A stretch of DNA of 64,000 bases, taken from positions 4,092,001 through 4,156,000 of the forward strand of contig NZ_CP102486.1 in NCBI RefSeq assembly GCF_026261605.1. The letters run 5' to 3'. This DNA is from Dechloromonas sp. A34. Its GTDB lineage: Bacteria; Pseudomonadota; Gammaproteobacteria; Burkholderiales; Rhodocyclaceae. A program made the translations under genes and the position numbers. The notes under the pieces were generated by a model. The model was not told the origin of the DNA. It did not search any database and saw only the letters and a list, made by a program, of their open reading frames with translations. Positions 1 to 10,300 of this stretch are shown one piece after another (the stretch's first letter is position 1; each line of letters begins with the position of its first letter).

Positions 1-408
1 AGAAACCCGGTCAAGGAAATCGGCTGGAGCGAGGCCGGTGGCGAGGACCACGCAATTGCCCGCCATTGGCTGGGCAACTATGCCGGCAAGCTCGGCACCA
101 TTTTCCAGTGGCACGGCGAGACCTTCAGCATCCCGCCAGGCGCCACCCGGCTGCTCGCCAACCGACACTGTGCCAACCAGATGTTCGCCCTCGGCCCCCA
201 CCTCGGCATGCAATGCCATGTCGAAATGACGCCCGAAATGATCGCCACTTGGTGCGACCAATGGGCCGACGAGGCCATCGCCGTGACCGACCAGCCCAGC
301 GTGCAGACCCCGGAAGCGATGCAGCAGGAGATCGCCCAACGCCTGCCGGCAATGCGCCAGCTATCGGAACAACTTTACTCGGTGTGGATCAAGGGCTTGG
401 CACACTGA
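1..408 (+). CDS. type 1 glutamine amidotransferase, 3' part only
   Basis: The reading frame is open from base 1 and stops with TGA at 406-408, so the 5' part lies outside the window. The visible 135 residues include WHGETFSIPPGA and HLGMQCHVEMT, the conserved C-terminal core of class I glutamine amidotransferase (GATase) proteins of the GMP-synthase-like type; the histidine of the WHGE segment is the expected triad histidine. The nucleophile cysteine would be upstream and cannot be checked. Physiological substrate is unknown. It converges on yajQ, with a shared hairpin terminator between them. Confidence 0.85.
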   Translation, partial: RNPVKEIGWSEAGGEDHAIARHWLGNYAGKLGTIFQWHGETFSIPPGATRLLANRHCANQMFALGPHLGMQCHVEMTPEMIATWCDQWADEAIAVTDQPSVQTPEAMQQEIAQRLPAMRQLSEQLYSVWIKGLAH

Positions 409-429
409 TTGGCGACGCATGAAAACAAA

Positions 430-452
430 ACGGGCAGTCCACGACTGCCCGT
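430..452. terminator. bidirectional intrinsic terminator
   Basis: A perfect stem (ACGGGCAGTC / GACTGCCCGT) with a CAC loop lies between the converging amidotransferase and yajQ genes. Read on the minus strand it is followed by TTTTGTTTT, a good U tract, so it serves yajQ best; on the plus strand the tail is weaker. Confidence 0.8.
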
Positions 453-476
453 TGATTTGCCCCTGACGCGCCCCGA

Positions 477-971
477 CTAGTCGCGGAAGTTGCCGTACTT
501 GATCGGGAAATCGGTAATCGACTTCGTGATCAGCGCAATACAGCCCTGCAGGTCATCGCGCTTGGCGCCCTGGACGCGCACGGTATCGCCCTGGATTGAG
601 GCTTGAACCTTCAGCTTGCCATCCTTGACCAACTTGACAATTTTCTTGGCCAGATCGCTGTCGATGCCGTCCTTGATCTTCATTTCCTGCTTGACCTTGT
701 TACCGGAAACGCTGACCACCTTCTGGTGATCCAGGCGCTTGACGCTTTCCTTCTCCTTCTTTTCCATGGCTGGGAAAAGCAGGTCCTTGATCTGGTCAAG
801 CTGGAAGTCGGAGTCACCCCACAGGGTGATGACCTTGTCCTTCTCGTTCAGTTCGACCTTGGCGGTGGTGCCCTTGAAGTCGTAACGGTTGTCGATCTGG
901 CGCGAGGTCACATCGATGGCGTTCTTCAACGCCACCATGTCCGCTTCTGAGGTGAAGTCAAAGCTCGGCAT
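477..971 (-). CDS. yajQ: YajQ family nucleotide-binding protein
   Basis: 164 residues, the usual length for YajQ (UPF0234/DUF520). It begins MPSFDFTSEAD and contains the family stretches SRQIDNRYDFKG and KVVSVSGNKVKQ. The family has two RNP-like domains; some members bind cyclic di-GMP and act as transcription co-regulators, others bind nucleotides or RNA. The role here is inferred from the family only. It is the last gene of a minus-strand run after ppnP (5 nt gap) and ends at the terminator at 430-452. Confidence 0.95.
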   Translation of the reverse strand: MPSFDFTSEADMVALKNAIDVTSRQIDNRYDFKGTTAKVELNEKDKVITLWGDSDFQLDQIKDLLFPAMEKKEKESVKRLDHQKVVSVSGNKVKQEMKIKDGIDSDLAKKIVKLVKDGKLKVQASIQGDTVRVQGAKRDDLQGCIALITKSITDFPIKYGNFRD

Positions 972-976
972 GGCGC

Positions 977-1294
977 TTACCCGAAGTGGCAGACGTAGTG
1001 ATAGGCATCGCCCTCGGCGACCGAAATCTCGAATGAGGAATTGCCCGGCACGTTGAAGGACTGGCCTTCACCGTAGGTGGTCCATTCCGACTCGCCCTTG
1101 AGCTTGACGCGGCAGGAGCCGCCGACGCCTTCCATGATTTCCGGCGCGCCGGTATTGAAGGTCAGCGCGGACGGCATGATCACGCCTACGGTCTTCTTCG
1201 TGCCATCGGCCAGCACCACGGTGTGGCTGACGCACTTGCCATCGAAATAAACATTGGCCTTCTTGACCACGGAAACATTGTCGTACTGCGACAT
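977..1294 (-). CDS. ppnP: pyrimidine/purine nucleoside phosphorylase PpnP
   Basis: 105 residues with the cupin-like pattern of PpnP/YaiE (DUF1255): [18 protein letters not shown] near the N-terminus and [12 protein letters not shown] near the C-terminus. The family phosphorolyses several purine and pyrimidine nucleosides to the free base and ribose-1-phosphate, a cytosolic salvage reaction. The stop of the upstream DUF2788 gene abuts this start, and yajQ follows after 5 nt, so the three are probably co-transcribed. Confidence 0.93.
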   Translation of the reverse strand: MSQYDNVSVVKKANVYFDGKCVSHTVVLADGTKKTVGVIMPSALTFNTGAPEIMEGVGGSCRVKLKGESEWTTYGEGQSFNVPGNSSFEISVAEGDAYHYVCHFG

Positions 1295-1519
1295 TTAGAT
1301 ACCCCAGATTTTCTGAATGACTGATTTGGCGATAAAGCCGACCATGCCGAAAGCCAGCACGAAGAAGAGCACGAAAGTGCCCGTCTTGCCGGCTTTCGAC
1401 TTCCAGGCGATCTCGCCGATGATGAAAAGCATGAACAGTATGAAAAACCCCACCCCCCAGGTCGCACCGAAATCTGCCAGTTGCTCCTCGGTAAAACCGA
1501 ACAGGGTGTTGCCTTCCAT
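1295..1519 (-). CDS. DUF2788 small inner-membrane protein
   Basis: 74 residues with two predicted transmembrane segments (about 20-36 and 48-66) separated by a basic WKSKAGK loop. The pattern FxxLFIIGEIAWKSKAGKxGTFVLFF fits DUF2788, a proteobacterial family of unknown function. It ends directly before ppnP and starts 4 nt after the argG stop, so it is probably transcribed with the arginine genes. No function is assigned. Confidence 0.85.
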   Translation of the reverse strand: MEGNTLFGFTEEQLADFGATWGVGFFILFMLFIIGEIAWKSKAGKTGTFVLFFVLAFGMVGFIAKSVIQKIWGI

Positions 1520-1522
1520 CGC

Positions 1523-2758
1523 TTAGGCCTTACCGTTCTTGGCGCGCAAGTTGGCAGCGATGCGCAGACGCAGGGCGTTGAGCTTGATAAAGCCGGCCGC
1601 GTCCTTCTGGTCGTAGGCACCGGCATCGTCCTCGAAAGTGGCGATGGTCGGGTCGAACAGCGAATCAGTTTTGGAATCGCGACCGACGACGATGACATTG
1701 CCCTTGTAGAGCTTGACGCGAACAACACCGTTGACCACGCTCTGCGTGTGGTCGATCAGCGTCTGCAACGCGATACGCTCCGGACTCCACCAGTAACCGT
1801 TGTACACCAGGCTGGCGTAGCGCGGCATCAGGTCGTCCTTGAGGTGGGCGACTTCGCGGTCGAGGCAGACGGATTCGATGGCGCGATGGGCGCGGAGCAT
1901 GATGGTGCCACCTGGGGTTTCATAGCAGCCGCGCGACTTCATGCCGACATAGCGGTTCTCGACCAGATCGAGGCGGCCGATACCGTGCTGACCACCCAGC
2001 TTGTTCAGCGTTGCCAGCACCTGAGCCGGGCTCAAGCGCGTGCCGTTGAGGGCGACGATGTCGCCCTTCTCGTATTCGATGTCGAGGTACTCGGCCTTGT
2101 CCGGCGCGGCTTCCGGAGAAACCGTCCATCGCCACATCGATTCCTCGGCTTCGGCCGCCGGGTTTTCCAGGTGGCGACCTTCGTAGGAAATGTGCAGCAG
2201 GTTGGCATCCATCGAATACGGCGAACCGCCCTGCTTGTGCTTCATGTCGACCGGGATGCCGTGCTTTTCGGCATAGGCCATCAGCTTCTCGCGGGACAGC
2301 AGATCCCATTCGCGCCACGGGGCGATGACCTTGATCCCCGGCTTCAGCGCGTAGGCGCCGAGTTCGAAACGAACCTGGTCATTGCCCTTGCCGGTAGCGC
2401 CGTGCGAGATGGCATCAGCACCGGTGGTATTGACGATCTCGATCAGGCGCTTGGCGATCAGCGGCCGGGCGATCGAGGTGCCGAGCAGGTATTCGCCTTC
2501 ATAGACGGTGTTGCAGCGGAACATCGGAAAGACGAAATCGCGGACAAACTCTTCGCGCAGGTCGTCAATGAAGATGTTTTCCGGCTTGATGCCGAACTGC
2601 AGCGCCTTGGCGCGGGCTGGCTCGAGTTCTTCGCCCTGACCAAGGTCGGCGGTGAAAGTCACCACCTCGCATTGATACGTGTCCTGCAGCCACTTCAGGA
2701 TGACGGAGGTATCGAGGCCACCGGAGTAGGCCAGCACGACTTTCTTGATATCGCTCAT
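1523..2758 (-). CDS. argG: argininosuccinate synthase
   Basis: 411 residues, beginning [18 protein letters not shown]; the [10 protein letters not shown]-loop binds ATP. ArgG condenses citrulline and aspartate to argininosuccinate, the seventh step of arginine synthesis. [14 protein letters not shown] and [12 protein letters not shown] are family core motifs. Length and motifs match the long-known ArgG family without lesions. It follows argF (32 nt) and argD on the same strand, forming an arginine operon argD-argF-argG that runs on into DUF2788-ppnP-yajQ. Confidence 0.97.
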   Translation of the reverse strand: MSDIKKVVLAYSGGLDTSVILKWLQDTYQCEVVTFTADLGQGEELEPARAKALQFGIKPENIFIDDLREEFVRDFVFPMFRCNTVYEGEYLLGTSIARPLIAKRLIEIVNTTGADAISHGATGKGNDQVRFELGAYALKPGIKVIAPWREWDLLSREKLMAYAEKHGIPVDMKHKQGGSPYSMDANLLHISYEGRHLENPAAEAEESMWRWTVSPEAAPDKAEYLDIEYEKGDIVALNGTRLSPAQVLATLNKLGGQHGIGRLDLVENRYVGMKSRGCYETPGGTIMLRAHRAIESVCLDREVAHLKDDLMPRYASLVYNGYWWSPERIALQTLIDHTQSVVNGVVRVKLYKGNVIVVGRDSKTDSLFDPTIATFEDDAGAYDQKDAAGFIKLNALRLRIAANLRAKNGKA

Positions 2759-2790
2759 TTCTGTTCCCTTGTTTCGTTTAATTCTGCCGC

Positions 2791-3711
2791 TCAGCCCTGA
2801 ATACAGCCCAACAGCAAATACTCCATCAACGCCTTCTGTACATGCAGGCGATTCTCGGCTTCATCCCAGACTACCGACTGTGGCCCGTCGATCACCTCGG
2901 CGGTGACTTCCTCGCCGCGATGGGCGGGCAGGCAATGCATGAATACTGCATCCGGATTTGCAACGCGCATCATGTCGCCATCGACACACCAGTCGGCGAA
3001 AGCCTTGATCCGCGCCTCGTTCTCGGCTTCGAAACCCATCGAGGTCCAGACGTCGGTTGTAACCAGATCGGCTCCGCGGCAGGCATCCATCGGATCGGGG
3101 AAAGCCTTGAAACGCGCCGGGTCTATCTTGCCGACCAGCTCTGGATTGATTTCGTAGCCCGGCGGCGTCGAGACATGGACCTTGAAATCCAGCACCTCGG
3201 CCGCCTGCAGCCAGGTATTGCACATGTTGTTGGCGTCACCGACCCAGGCCACGGTCTTGCCCTGGATGCAACCGCGATGCTCAATGTAGGTGTAGATGTC
3301 GGCCAGAATCTGGCAGGGGTGATATTCGTTGGTCAGGCCGTTGATCACCGGGACGCGCGAATTGGCGGCAAAGCGCTCGATGATGTCCTGCTCGAAGGTA
3401 CGGATCATCACGATGTCGCTCATCCGCGAAATCACCTGCGCCGCATCTTCCACTGGCTCGCCGCGCCCGAGTTGCGAGTCGCGGGTGTTCAGGTAAATTG
3501 CCGAACCGCCGAGTTGCTGCATGCCGGCCTCGAACGAGAGACGGGTCCGCGTACTGGCCTTCTCGAAGATCATCACCAGCGTGCGATCGCTGAGCGGCCA
3601 GTATTTCTGGTAGGACTTGAACTGAGTCTTGATCCAGCGCGTACGCTCGAAAACGTATTCCAACTCGTCGCGCGTGAAATCCTTGAACTGGAGAAAATGT
3701 TTGATCGCCAT
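2791..3711 (-). CDS. argF: ornithine carbamoyltransferase
   Basis: 306 residues. STRTR at 53-57 binds carbamoyl phosphate, HPCQ is present near residue 132, and [11 protein letters not shown] near the C-terminus is the ornithine-site motif. The enzyme makes citrulline from ornithine and carbamoyl phosphate. The start is 3 nt from the argD stop, suggesting translational coupling. Complete and typical; substrate is ornithine rather than acetylornithine from the overall ArgF pattern. Confidence 0.97.
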   Translation of the reverse strand: MAIKHFLQFKDFTRDELEYVFERTRWIKTQFKSYQKYWPLSDRTLVMIFEKASTRTRLSFEAGMQQLGGSAIYLNTRDSQLGRGEPVEDAAQVISRMSDIVMIRTFEQDIIERFAANSRVPVINGLTNEYHPCQILADIYTYIEHRGCIQGKTVAWVGDANNMCNTWLQAAEVLDFKVHVSTPPGYEINPELVGKIDPARFKAFPDPMDACRGADLVTTDVWTSMGFEAENEARIKAFADWCVDGDMMRVANPDAVFMHCLPAHRGEEVTAEVIDGPQSVVWDEAENRLHVQKALMEYLLLGCIQG

Positions 3712-3714
3712 GGT

Positions 3715-4887
3715 TTAGGCCGCCAGAAAGTCCTTGATGAGGGGAACACAACGACTGACCAGCTCCCGGGCATCGTTTTCACTGAAAATCAGCGGCGGCA
3801 GGAAACGAATCACCTTGTCGGCCGTCACGTTGATCAACAGCCCGGCAGCCAGCGCCTGGCCAACCAGCTCACCACACGGGCGATCCAGCTCAATGCCGAT
3901 CATCAGCCCATGACCACGAATATCGACAACGCCTTTGGTACCGGCGAGAGCTTCGGCCATCAAGGAACGGATCAAGGCGCCGACACACTCGGCATTGGCC
4001 ATCAGACCATCCTGTTCGATGGTTTCAATGGTGGTCAGTGCGGCGGCAGAGGCCAGCGGGTTGCCACCGAAGGTCGAGCCATGATTGCCCGGCCCGAACA
4101 GACCGACCGCCTTGCCGCCGGCCAGGCAGGCGCCAATCGGCACACCGGAACCCAGCCCCTTGGCCAGCGTCGCGATATCCGGTTGGATACCGGCGTGCTG
4201 ATAGCCGAACCACTTTCCAGTCCGGGCCATCCCACACTGCACTTCGTCGCAAATCAACAGCCAGCCCTGCTCGTCGCACAACCGGCGCAAGCCCTTCTGA
4301 TACTCGAGGGATGCCAGATGTACCCCCCCCTCCCCCTGAATGATTTCCAGCATGACCGCGACAACATTCGTGTGGTGCTCGGCAACTGCCTTGATTGCAT
4401 CCAGATCGTCGTAAGGAACGCGGATGAAACCAGAGACCAGCGGCTCAAAGCCAGCCTGCGCCTTGCGATTTCCCGTAGCAGACAGCGTGGCCATCGTCCG
4501 GCCATGGAAAGCTTTTTCCATGACGATAATGGTCGGGTTCTCGACGCCTCTCTTGTGGCCATAAAACCGGGCCAGCTTGATCGCTGCTTCGTTGGCCTCG
4601 GCGCCCGAGTTGGAGAAAAATACCTCCTGCATGCCAGAAATCTCGGCCAATTTGTCTGCCAGCAGTTCCTGCTCGCGAATTTGATAAAGATTGGAGGTGT
4701 GCAACATGCGCCCCGCCTGGGCGGAAATCGCCGAAACCAGCTGGGGATGAGCATGGCCGAGAGTGGAAACGGCAATCCCGGACAACGCGTCGAGATATTC
4801 CTTACCCTCGGTATCGGTAATCCGGCTACCCTGACCGTGACTAAACGCCACCGGCAACCGGGCATAGGTATTCATGACATGCGACAT
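3715..4887 (-). CDS. argD: acetylornithine aminotransferase
   Basis: Class III PLP-dependent aminotransferase. The frame is open upstream to a GTG at 4941, but that would run through a terminator-like hairpin. I chose the ATG at 4887 (MSHVMNTYARLP); an ATG at 4875 is also possible. Motifs: LDALSGIAVSTLGHAHP, FSNSGAEANEAA (PLP phosphate), LICDEVQ (Asp contacting the pyridine N) and TLAKGLGSGVPIG (Schiff-base Lys). It converts N-acetylglutamate semialdehyde to acetylornithine and may also act in the lysine pathway. First gene of argD-argF-argG. Confidence 0.95.
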   Translation of the reverse strand: MSHVMNTYARLPVAFSHGQGSRITDTEGKEYLDALSGIAVSTLGHAHPQLVSAISAQAGRMLHTSNLYQIREQELLADKLAEISGMQEVFFSNSGAEANEAAIKLARFYGHKRGVENPTIIVMEKAFHGRTMATLSATGNRKAQAGFEPLVSGFIRVPYDDLDAIKAVAEHHTNVVAVMLEIIQGEGGVHLASLEYQKGLRRLCDEQGWLLICDEVQCGMARTGKWFGYQHAGIQPDIATLAKGLGSGVPIGACLAGGKAVGLFGPGNHGSTFGGNPLASAAALTTIETIEQDGLMANAECVGALIRSLMAEALAGTKGVVDIRGHGLMIGIELDRPCGELVGQALAAGLLINVTADKVIRFLPPLIFSENDARELVSRCVPLIKDFLAA

Positions 4888-4897
4888 CAGGCAACCC

Positions 4898-4930
4898 CAA
4901 AAAACGAAAACGGCGGCTATTGCCGCCGGA
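4898..4930 (-). terminator. terminator-like hairpin in the argD leader (possible attenuator)
   Basis: Read on the minus strand: CGGCGGC, AATA loop, GCCGCCG, then TTTTCGTTTTTT. This is a textbook intrinsic terminator, placed only about 10 nt before the argD start and downstream of any argD promoter. It could end read-through transcription or, more interestingly, attenuate the arginine operon. No leader peptide was identified. Confidence 0.6.
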
Positions 4931-5026
4931 ACGACCGCCACTCGAAAGGGTAGAAAACCCCCAAAAGAGTTGCAGAAAGCTGAATGTTAAGTGAAAAATA
5001 GAGCCTTGTATAGAACGACAAAAACC

Positions 5027-5803
5027 ATGCGCATTGCCATTTTCAACCAGAAGGGGGGCGTCGGAAAAACGACGACCGCGCTCAATCTCGGCGCCGCAAT
5101 GGGGCGCGCCGGAACCCCGCCGCTGCTACTCGATCTCGACCCCCAGGGCCACCTCTCCAGCATCCACGGCCACGCCCCAACGGAAGCCAACCGCAGCCTC
5201 TTCGCGTTTTACCAGGACACACGCAATCTGCGCGAACTCGAAGTCGCCTGGGAAGGTATCGGACAACTGATCCCGGCCCATCAACAACTGATCAAGGTCG
5301 ACTCCATCTTCGGCAAGGGGCCCGCCATTCTGAACAAACTGCGTCTCGGCCTCGAAGCCACAGAGGACAGCCATCCAAACCGTCCCTGTATCATCGACTG
5401 CTGCCCGTATATTGGCGTTCTCGCCCTGAACGCGATCTTTGCGTGCGACCGCCTGATCATACCGGTCTCCACCGACTACCTCTCGCTACAAGCAGCCGAA
5501 CATATCACGCGCACCCTGCAAGTGCTTGAACCGGTAATCAAGCGCCGGGTAGAGCGCCGCTACCTGCTCACCCGCTTCGATCGCCGTCGCCGCATGAGCG
5601 ACGATGTTCGCCGAAAACTCCGCGAACGCTACGGGGATGAGGTACTGGACACCGTCATTTCGGAAAATGTCGCAGTTGCCGAGAGCCCGTCGCTCAACCG
5701 GGACGTTTTCCGCCACAACGCATCCAGTCCAGGCGCTCACGACTACCAGAAACTGCTCACCGAACTGATCGAGCGAGGTGATCTGCAACTTACGATGCAA
5801 TGA
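5027..5803 (+). CDS. ParA family ATPase
   Basis: 258 residues from the ATG at 5027 (MRIAIFNQKGGVGKT); a GTG at 4991 would add 12 residues. KGGVGKT (9-15) is the deviant Walker A and LLLDLDPQGHLSS the A' motif of ParA/MinD-type ATPases. Such proteins dimerise with ATP on DNA or membrane to position cargo. No parB gene is next to it, so it is an orphan whose cargo is unknown. It is divergent from argD. Confidence 0.85.
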   Translation: MRIAIFNQKGGVGKTTTALNLGAAMGRAGTPPLLLDLDPQGHLSSIHGHAPTEANRSLFAFYQDTRNLRELEVAWEGIGQLIPAHQQLIKVDSIFGKGPAILNKLRLGLEATEDSHPNRPCIIDCCPYIGVLALNAIFACDRLIIPVSTDYLSLQAAEHITRTLQVLEPVIKRRVERRYLLTRFDRRRRMSDDVRRKLRERYGDEVLDTVISENVAVAESPSLNRDVFRHNASSPGAHDYQKLLTELIERGDLQLTMQ

Positions 5804-6020
5804 TCAAATCAACCACCTCTTCGTAATTCAGATGGCCGTTTCGGCCAGACTTCAAAGCGTGCTGAAAGCGGCATTCGAGGACGTCGCAATCATTGTAAAT
5901 TTGTCGCAATTTGCGACACGCCTCGGCCTCGTCGCGACCAAAAATGGAGAGATTTTCGACAACAACACCGTTACGCGTGCGTATCCGGAAAAGATACTTG
6001 GTGATTGAAGCAATCTGCAT
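5790..6020 (-). CDS. small conserved-looking hypothetical protein
   Basis: 76 residues, ATG preceded by a GGGGG Shine-Dalgarno-like run. The stop overlaps the last 14 bases of the converging ParA gene. The sequence has a balanced composition (KYLFRIRTRNGVVVENLSIFGRDEAEACRK split over a basic N-terminal half, EVVDLIIAS at the end) that looks like a real small soluble protein. The plus-strand frame over the same bases looks like a shadow. No function recognised. Confidence 0.5.
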   Translation of the reverse strand: MQIASITKYLFRIRTRNGVVVENLSIFGRDEAEACRKLRQIYNDCDVLECRFQHALKSGRNGHLNYEEVVDLIIAS

Positions 6021-6200
6021 AAAAACCCCCGCCAGATCAAAGCAGTAGCTTCAGTATATGCAGCTGATTCTACAAAAACAATCTACCCCACTAATGCAAA
6101 AGACCTTCCCCCTTCAAGACGGGCAATACTGCCACTGACAGGGGGCTTCTGCTAGAATGCAGAAAAAAGGTCGCAACGCCCGCAAACGCAGAGTAGAACA

Positions 6201-6500
6201 ATGACAACATCAGAATCGACCGCTTTCATCATTGTCGGCCTCACCAAACAGGGAAAAAAATTTCGCCCCAGCGACTGGGCCGAGCGACTCTGTGGCGTGA
6301 TGTCCGCCTTTGGCGCGGAACGCAAGATGAAATATTCGCCCTATGTCGGCCCTGGAGATTACAACGGCGAAAAAGCCGTTTTCATAGATGGCCGCCTTGG
6401 AGAGATCGAACCCATGGCCTATCGCTTCATGCTGAATTTTGCACAAGACAACGACCTGCAGATTATCGACGGCGTCTGCTCACTGGAAAACAAGAAATAA
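6201..6500 (+). CDS. DUF3579 protein
   Basis: 99 residues. The pattern FRPSDWAERLCGVMS, YSPYVGP and DxLQIIDGVC matches DUF3579, a betaproteobacterial family of unknown function that is often encoded near arginine genes and rpsT. Soluble, no signal peptide. It ends at the terminator shared with rpsT. Confidence 0.85.
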   Translation: MTTSESTAFIIVGLTKQGKKFRPSDWAERLCGVMSAFGAERKMKYSPYVGPGDYNGEKAVFIDGRLGEIEPMAYRFMLNFAQDNDLQIIDGVCSLENKK

Positions 6501-6518
6501 CGATAACGCGCCAAAAAC

Positions 6519-6546
6519 AAAAAGGCACCCGAAGGTGCCTTTTTTA
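6519..6546. terminator. bidirectional intrinsic terminator
   Basis: GGCACC, CGAA loop, GGTGCC, flanked by AAAAA on one side and TTTTTTT on the other, so it can end both the DUF3579 transcript (plus) and rpsT (minus). Confidence 0.9.
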
Positions 6547-6562
6547 TTGTGGCAAACCGCAA

Positions 6563-6832
6563 TCAGGCAGCAGCAAGCGCCTTGATCTGCGCCGACAGGC
6601 GGCTCTTGGTACGCGAAGCCTTGTTCTTGTGAACAATCTTCTTGTCTGCAATGCGATCGAGCACCGCAACTGACTGCTGGAAGACGCCTTGAGCGGCGGC
6701 TTTGTCGCCGGCTTCGATCGCCTGACGCACGCGCTTGATTGCGGTACGCAGGGTCGAACGCAGGCTGGCGTTATGGGAACGCTGCCCGTCAGCTTGACGG
6801 GCGCGCTTGCGGGCTTGTGCGCTATTGGCCAT
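6563..6832 (-). CDS. rpsT: 30S ribosomal protein S20
   Basis: 89 residues from the ATG at 6832 ([13 protein letters not shown]), the canonical S20 start; upstream in-frame codons are part of the promoter region. S20 binds 16S rRNA early in 30S assembly. Typical basic composition with [18 protein letters not shown]. Monocistronic, between its own promoter (6869-6898) and the terminator at 6519-6546. Confidence 0.97.
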   Translation of the reverse strand: MANSAQARKRARQADGQRSHNASLRSTLRTAIKRVRQAIEAGDKAAAQGVFQQSVAVLDRIADKKIVHKNKASRTKSRLSAQIKALAAA

Positions 6833-6868
6833 ATTGGAGTATCCGGTATCGAAAAATCTGAGTCCGCT

Positions 6869-6898
6869 AGTATACCAAAAAATTCTTGCCCATGACAA
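6869..6898 (-). promoter_or_regulatory. sigma-70 promoter of rpsT
   Basis: On the minus strand TTGTCA and TATACT are separated by 18 nt and lie about 37 nt upstream of the rpsT ATG. Both boxes match consensus at five of six positions. Confidence 0.7.
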
Positions 6899-6977
6899 GT
6901 TACATCATCCGACAATCAACAGTTAATTCGGCACAGCGACCAAAAGCACTGCTTAACCACGAGCCCCGGACAGGAGG

Positions 6978-7385
6978 TTAATTGTTCCAGCAGGTAGCAC
7001 TATCAACGGTCGCGCCGGAAACTGACTTCTGATTCGACTGGTTCACGAGCAGCGTTCCGCATTTATCACTGGCTTGCGCATTTTTTGGTACCGCCTGAAT
7101 CTGGAAAGCGGTAGCTGTTTGTGCCGCGACGAAACTAACGTCATAGAATTTTGCACCGCCGTCTTTCGGCGCCTCGGTAATCGGCAAAGCAGCTCCTATA
7201 TAAGTGCCGTTTTGCGTATAGAAGCGCTCAAGAAATTGCGCGTTTTCGAGCAATACGGTTTTTGCATCAGCCCTCCTCGCCCTGGCGATGTATTCCTGGT
7301 AACTCGGATAGGCAATGGCAGCCAGCAATCCAACAATCGCAATAACAATCATCAACTCGATCAACGTGAAACCCTTGTGTTTCAT
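6978..7385 (-). CDS. pilE: type IV pilin PilE-like
   Basis: 135 residues. Class III prepilin peptide: MKHKG cleaved before F6 ([18 protein letters not shown]), with Glu at mature position 5. Two cysteines near the C-terminus (CGTLL and ATCW) can form the pilin D-loop disulfide. Acts after PilD processing as a pilus subunit or minor pilin. Last gene of the minor-pilin cluster, 15 nt after pilY1. Confidence 0.9.
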   Translation of the reverse strand: MKHKGFTLIELMIVIAIVGLLAAIAYPSYQEYIARARRADAKTVLLENAQFLERFYTQNGTYIGAALPITEAPKDGGAKFYDVSFVAAQTATAFQIQAVPKNAQASDKCGTLLVNQSNQKSVSGATVDSATCWNN

Positions 7386-7399
7386 AACCCTCCCCTTTC

Positions 7400-10300
7400 T
7401 TATTGAAGCTGGCGCCAGGCCGGGCGCGGGCGCGTGGTCGATCCCTGCTCGGACACCATCAGCACATTCCCAGTCGTTCCACTGCTAATTTTGTATTCCT
7501 TGCCGCCCCCGGAGATGATTGCTGGCGACTTGATAATACCCTCCGTTGACTTGATGCCATTAGCCGGAACATTGACGCTGACGCCACCAATCGTGACCGT
7601 AACGAAGTCACCACTGGTAAAGCTTCCGTTGTCGTTCAGATCGAAAATCGAGAAGGACGGACGGTTTCCAGTCTCCGGATCGAATTCCATGATCCAGCTT
7701 GTCCCACCGAAATCGCATGGCGAGGCGCTGGGAATCATTGTCGTCAAGATAACGCGCTTGTTCCGGAGAATCGGCTGGGTGACAACGCGCTCACGCGAAG
7801 TGGTACCCATATTCAGATACCAGCCGCGCTTGTTTGCCCAGTTGATGGAGCCTGTGTCGTCGGTAATCCTGATTTGCCCCCCGGCAGCCAACGGGTTATT
7901 CATCTCAACCAGAATTGAATGCTTTTGCAGCACGACACTCTTTTCCGCCCCGGTGTCGACAGATGTCGCCGCGATCTCATCGTTGCTGGCCGTTTTATCC
8001 CATATGGCATAGATCGTCTGTTGTGCGGTCGTGGTGTTGTCATTCTTTTCGAAATACTTCCCCGTTCCGAAGTAAACCAGGTAACCGCCAACAGGATGCG
8101 CGCCAATATCGAGGCCTGCGGTAATCGGCTGGCGATTTCCGACATCGTCAGATGCGGTAAACAATGGCTTTGGCGTGCTCACGTTACCGTTATCTACTTT
8201 CCAGTTGCCAGAATTGTTTTGAGAAACGTCGAATTTCCAGAGGTTGCCTTTCAAATCCCCGGCAAAAATCGCCGACAAGGCACCGGTTCCCGAATCGAAG
8301 ATTGCGGCAGGTGCCGAAAGACCATTTGCACCGGACAATCCGTCGTCCACTTCGATTTTCCTGATCAGCGTACCGTCACTCAATTTGACAATGTAAAGGG
8401 CAGCTTTCCCACTGGCAGAACCGTAACCGTTACCAAAGATGGCCGCCCAGGTGCCATTGGCCATTCTGGCAATAACCGGCTGACCGTAGGTGTAGCCAAG
8501 ATCGGCATCACCGATCTTGTCGGTGAACTCCCAGAGAACCGTGTCCGAAGCCGTCAGCGCGGCGTAGTTGGTCTGGGTTTCAGCGACGGTGGAGGATGAT
8601 GTTGTGCTCCCCGTACCGTCATAGCTCTTGGTCAGATCCAATGCGAAAATGCCCTTCCCACCGGCTGCGGCAGCGCCGACCAGCACGGTCTTCCAGGTCA
8701 CGCCGGCACCGGTATCGATGTATGCATCGCCAACCACCAGATTGCCATCGAGAAGATAGCGGTGGCTGATATTGGGATCCAGAAGGTTACGGAGCAAGCT
8801 ACTGTCAGCGCCGCTAGTGCACCCTGTTGACGCCGTCTCGTCGGCACAGATCAGCCAACTCGGGAGATAGGTGAAAATTTCGTTGCCGTTCTTGGCATCG
8901 ATGACATGCATCATGCCGTCGTTCGAATTGACCACAATCAGCGGATTCTTGACTGCTCCCGTACTCGTGAATTTCTTGTCCACCTGAGCGGCATAGAACT
9001 CGTAGCCCGTGATGCCGCTGATATTGCCGTAGGAGAAATTCTGCCCACCGACAAACACGGGGTCGGAATTGATGATATCCCCCATCAGCGACGTGCGCGG
9101 CCGATAAATACCCGTTTCGTAGGTTCCGTCACTAGGAACCGAAGTGTCCTTCAACTCCTGGCTCTGATCACCACGCAAGTAGTCAAGGACCGGCGAAGAA
9201 CTGTTTGCGGCATTCGCATTATCCAAACCGGCCTTTTGTTTCGCGGTGAGGGAGGCCCATTTGAAATCGATCCCCTTCGGCATCGCCACCGCCGTGTGAT
9301 TAATCGTGTAGATCCGACGATCAACTTCGGCCGGGTACTTCGCCAACAGCCCGGCATCCCAGGCGAGCGTTCCCAAAGCGGTAGTCGTTGTGTCAACACC
9401 GGCAACTGTAACCGTGGTGGTGACAAGCGGATAAGCCAATACCTGACCACTCCAGTCGGTTGCCTTGAATCGCGCTTGATAGACGAAGGTATCGGTATCG
9501 AGGCGGGTCGAATTGGTGGCAATTGACGATGACGACGATGGATCAGCCAGCGATTCCTTTAGTGCCGAACCGATGGCCTGGTCGAGACCAGCGGGGTTAC
9601 GCACCCGAAAGAAATTGTCAGCCAGGCCATCTCCGTTAACCTTGGGGAGGCGCGTGGCATTGTCCTTGACGTCCCAGTCTGGCCAGGCTGCATATTTGGC
9701 AGTGTAATAGAGCGGATTTTGCATCAGGTTGGCGGTCGTGCTTGCCGATGGCGTGTAGGCGACCCAAACTGGCGCAGTCCAGGTTGCATCCGGTCTTGTG
9801 AACTCGCTATTTGCATCATAGGTCGAATGATTTGCCCCACCAGGGCGCAGCACATTCATTACCGTGCCATCTGCCGTACTGCCGGAAATCGTGTAGCCAT
9901 ACTTCAGCGCATGGCCTGCGGCAGCGGTCATCGAGGCAACCTTGAGATATAGCGTGTTGGCGTCAGGAACGGCCGGCATCCCGTTATTGCCGGCGTAAGC
10001 ATTGCAAGCCGCGCCAACGCAATAGCGAATGTGGGCGACACCGTCCATGTCGTAGTCGTTCCCCCAGGTCGAGTCCTCCCACATGATCTTGAAACTGCCC
10101 GCTGTCTGGTTCGTGCCGGGCTCGACCTCGAGATCGACCATGCTGCAAGCTCGCCAGCCGGCATCGCCGAGCGCTGCCGCAGCCGTCGAATTAGCCTGGC
10201 AGAATGGGATGAAGGTGATTTCCTTACCGCTAGATCCGACCGGAATCGAAAAGTCAGGAAGATTTTCGGCCAAGGCAACGGCAAATGTGGTCAACGGTTG

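Noticed and set aside
1481..2800. Open frame of 439 codons on the plus strand opposite argG
   Set aside because: Antisense shadow of argG; composition is not protein-like.
2842..4953. Open frame of about 700 codons on the plus strand opposite argF and argD
   Set aside because: It lies wholly antisense to two clear arginine enzymes; high GC at third positions leaves such long frames. No family motif or Shine-Dalgarno was seen.
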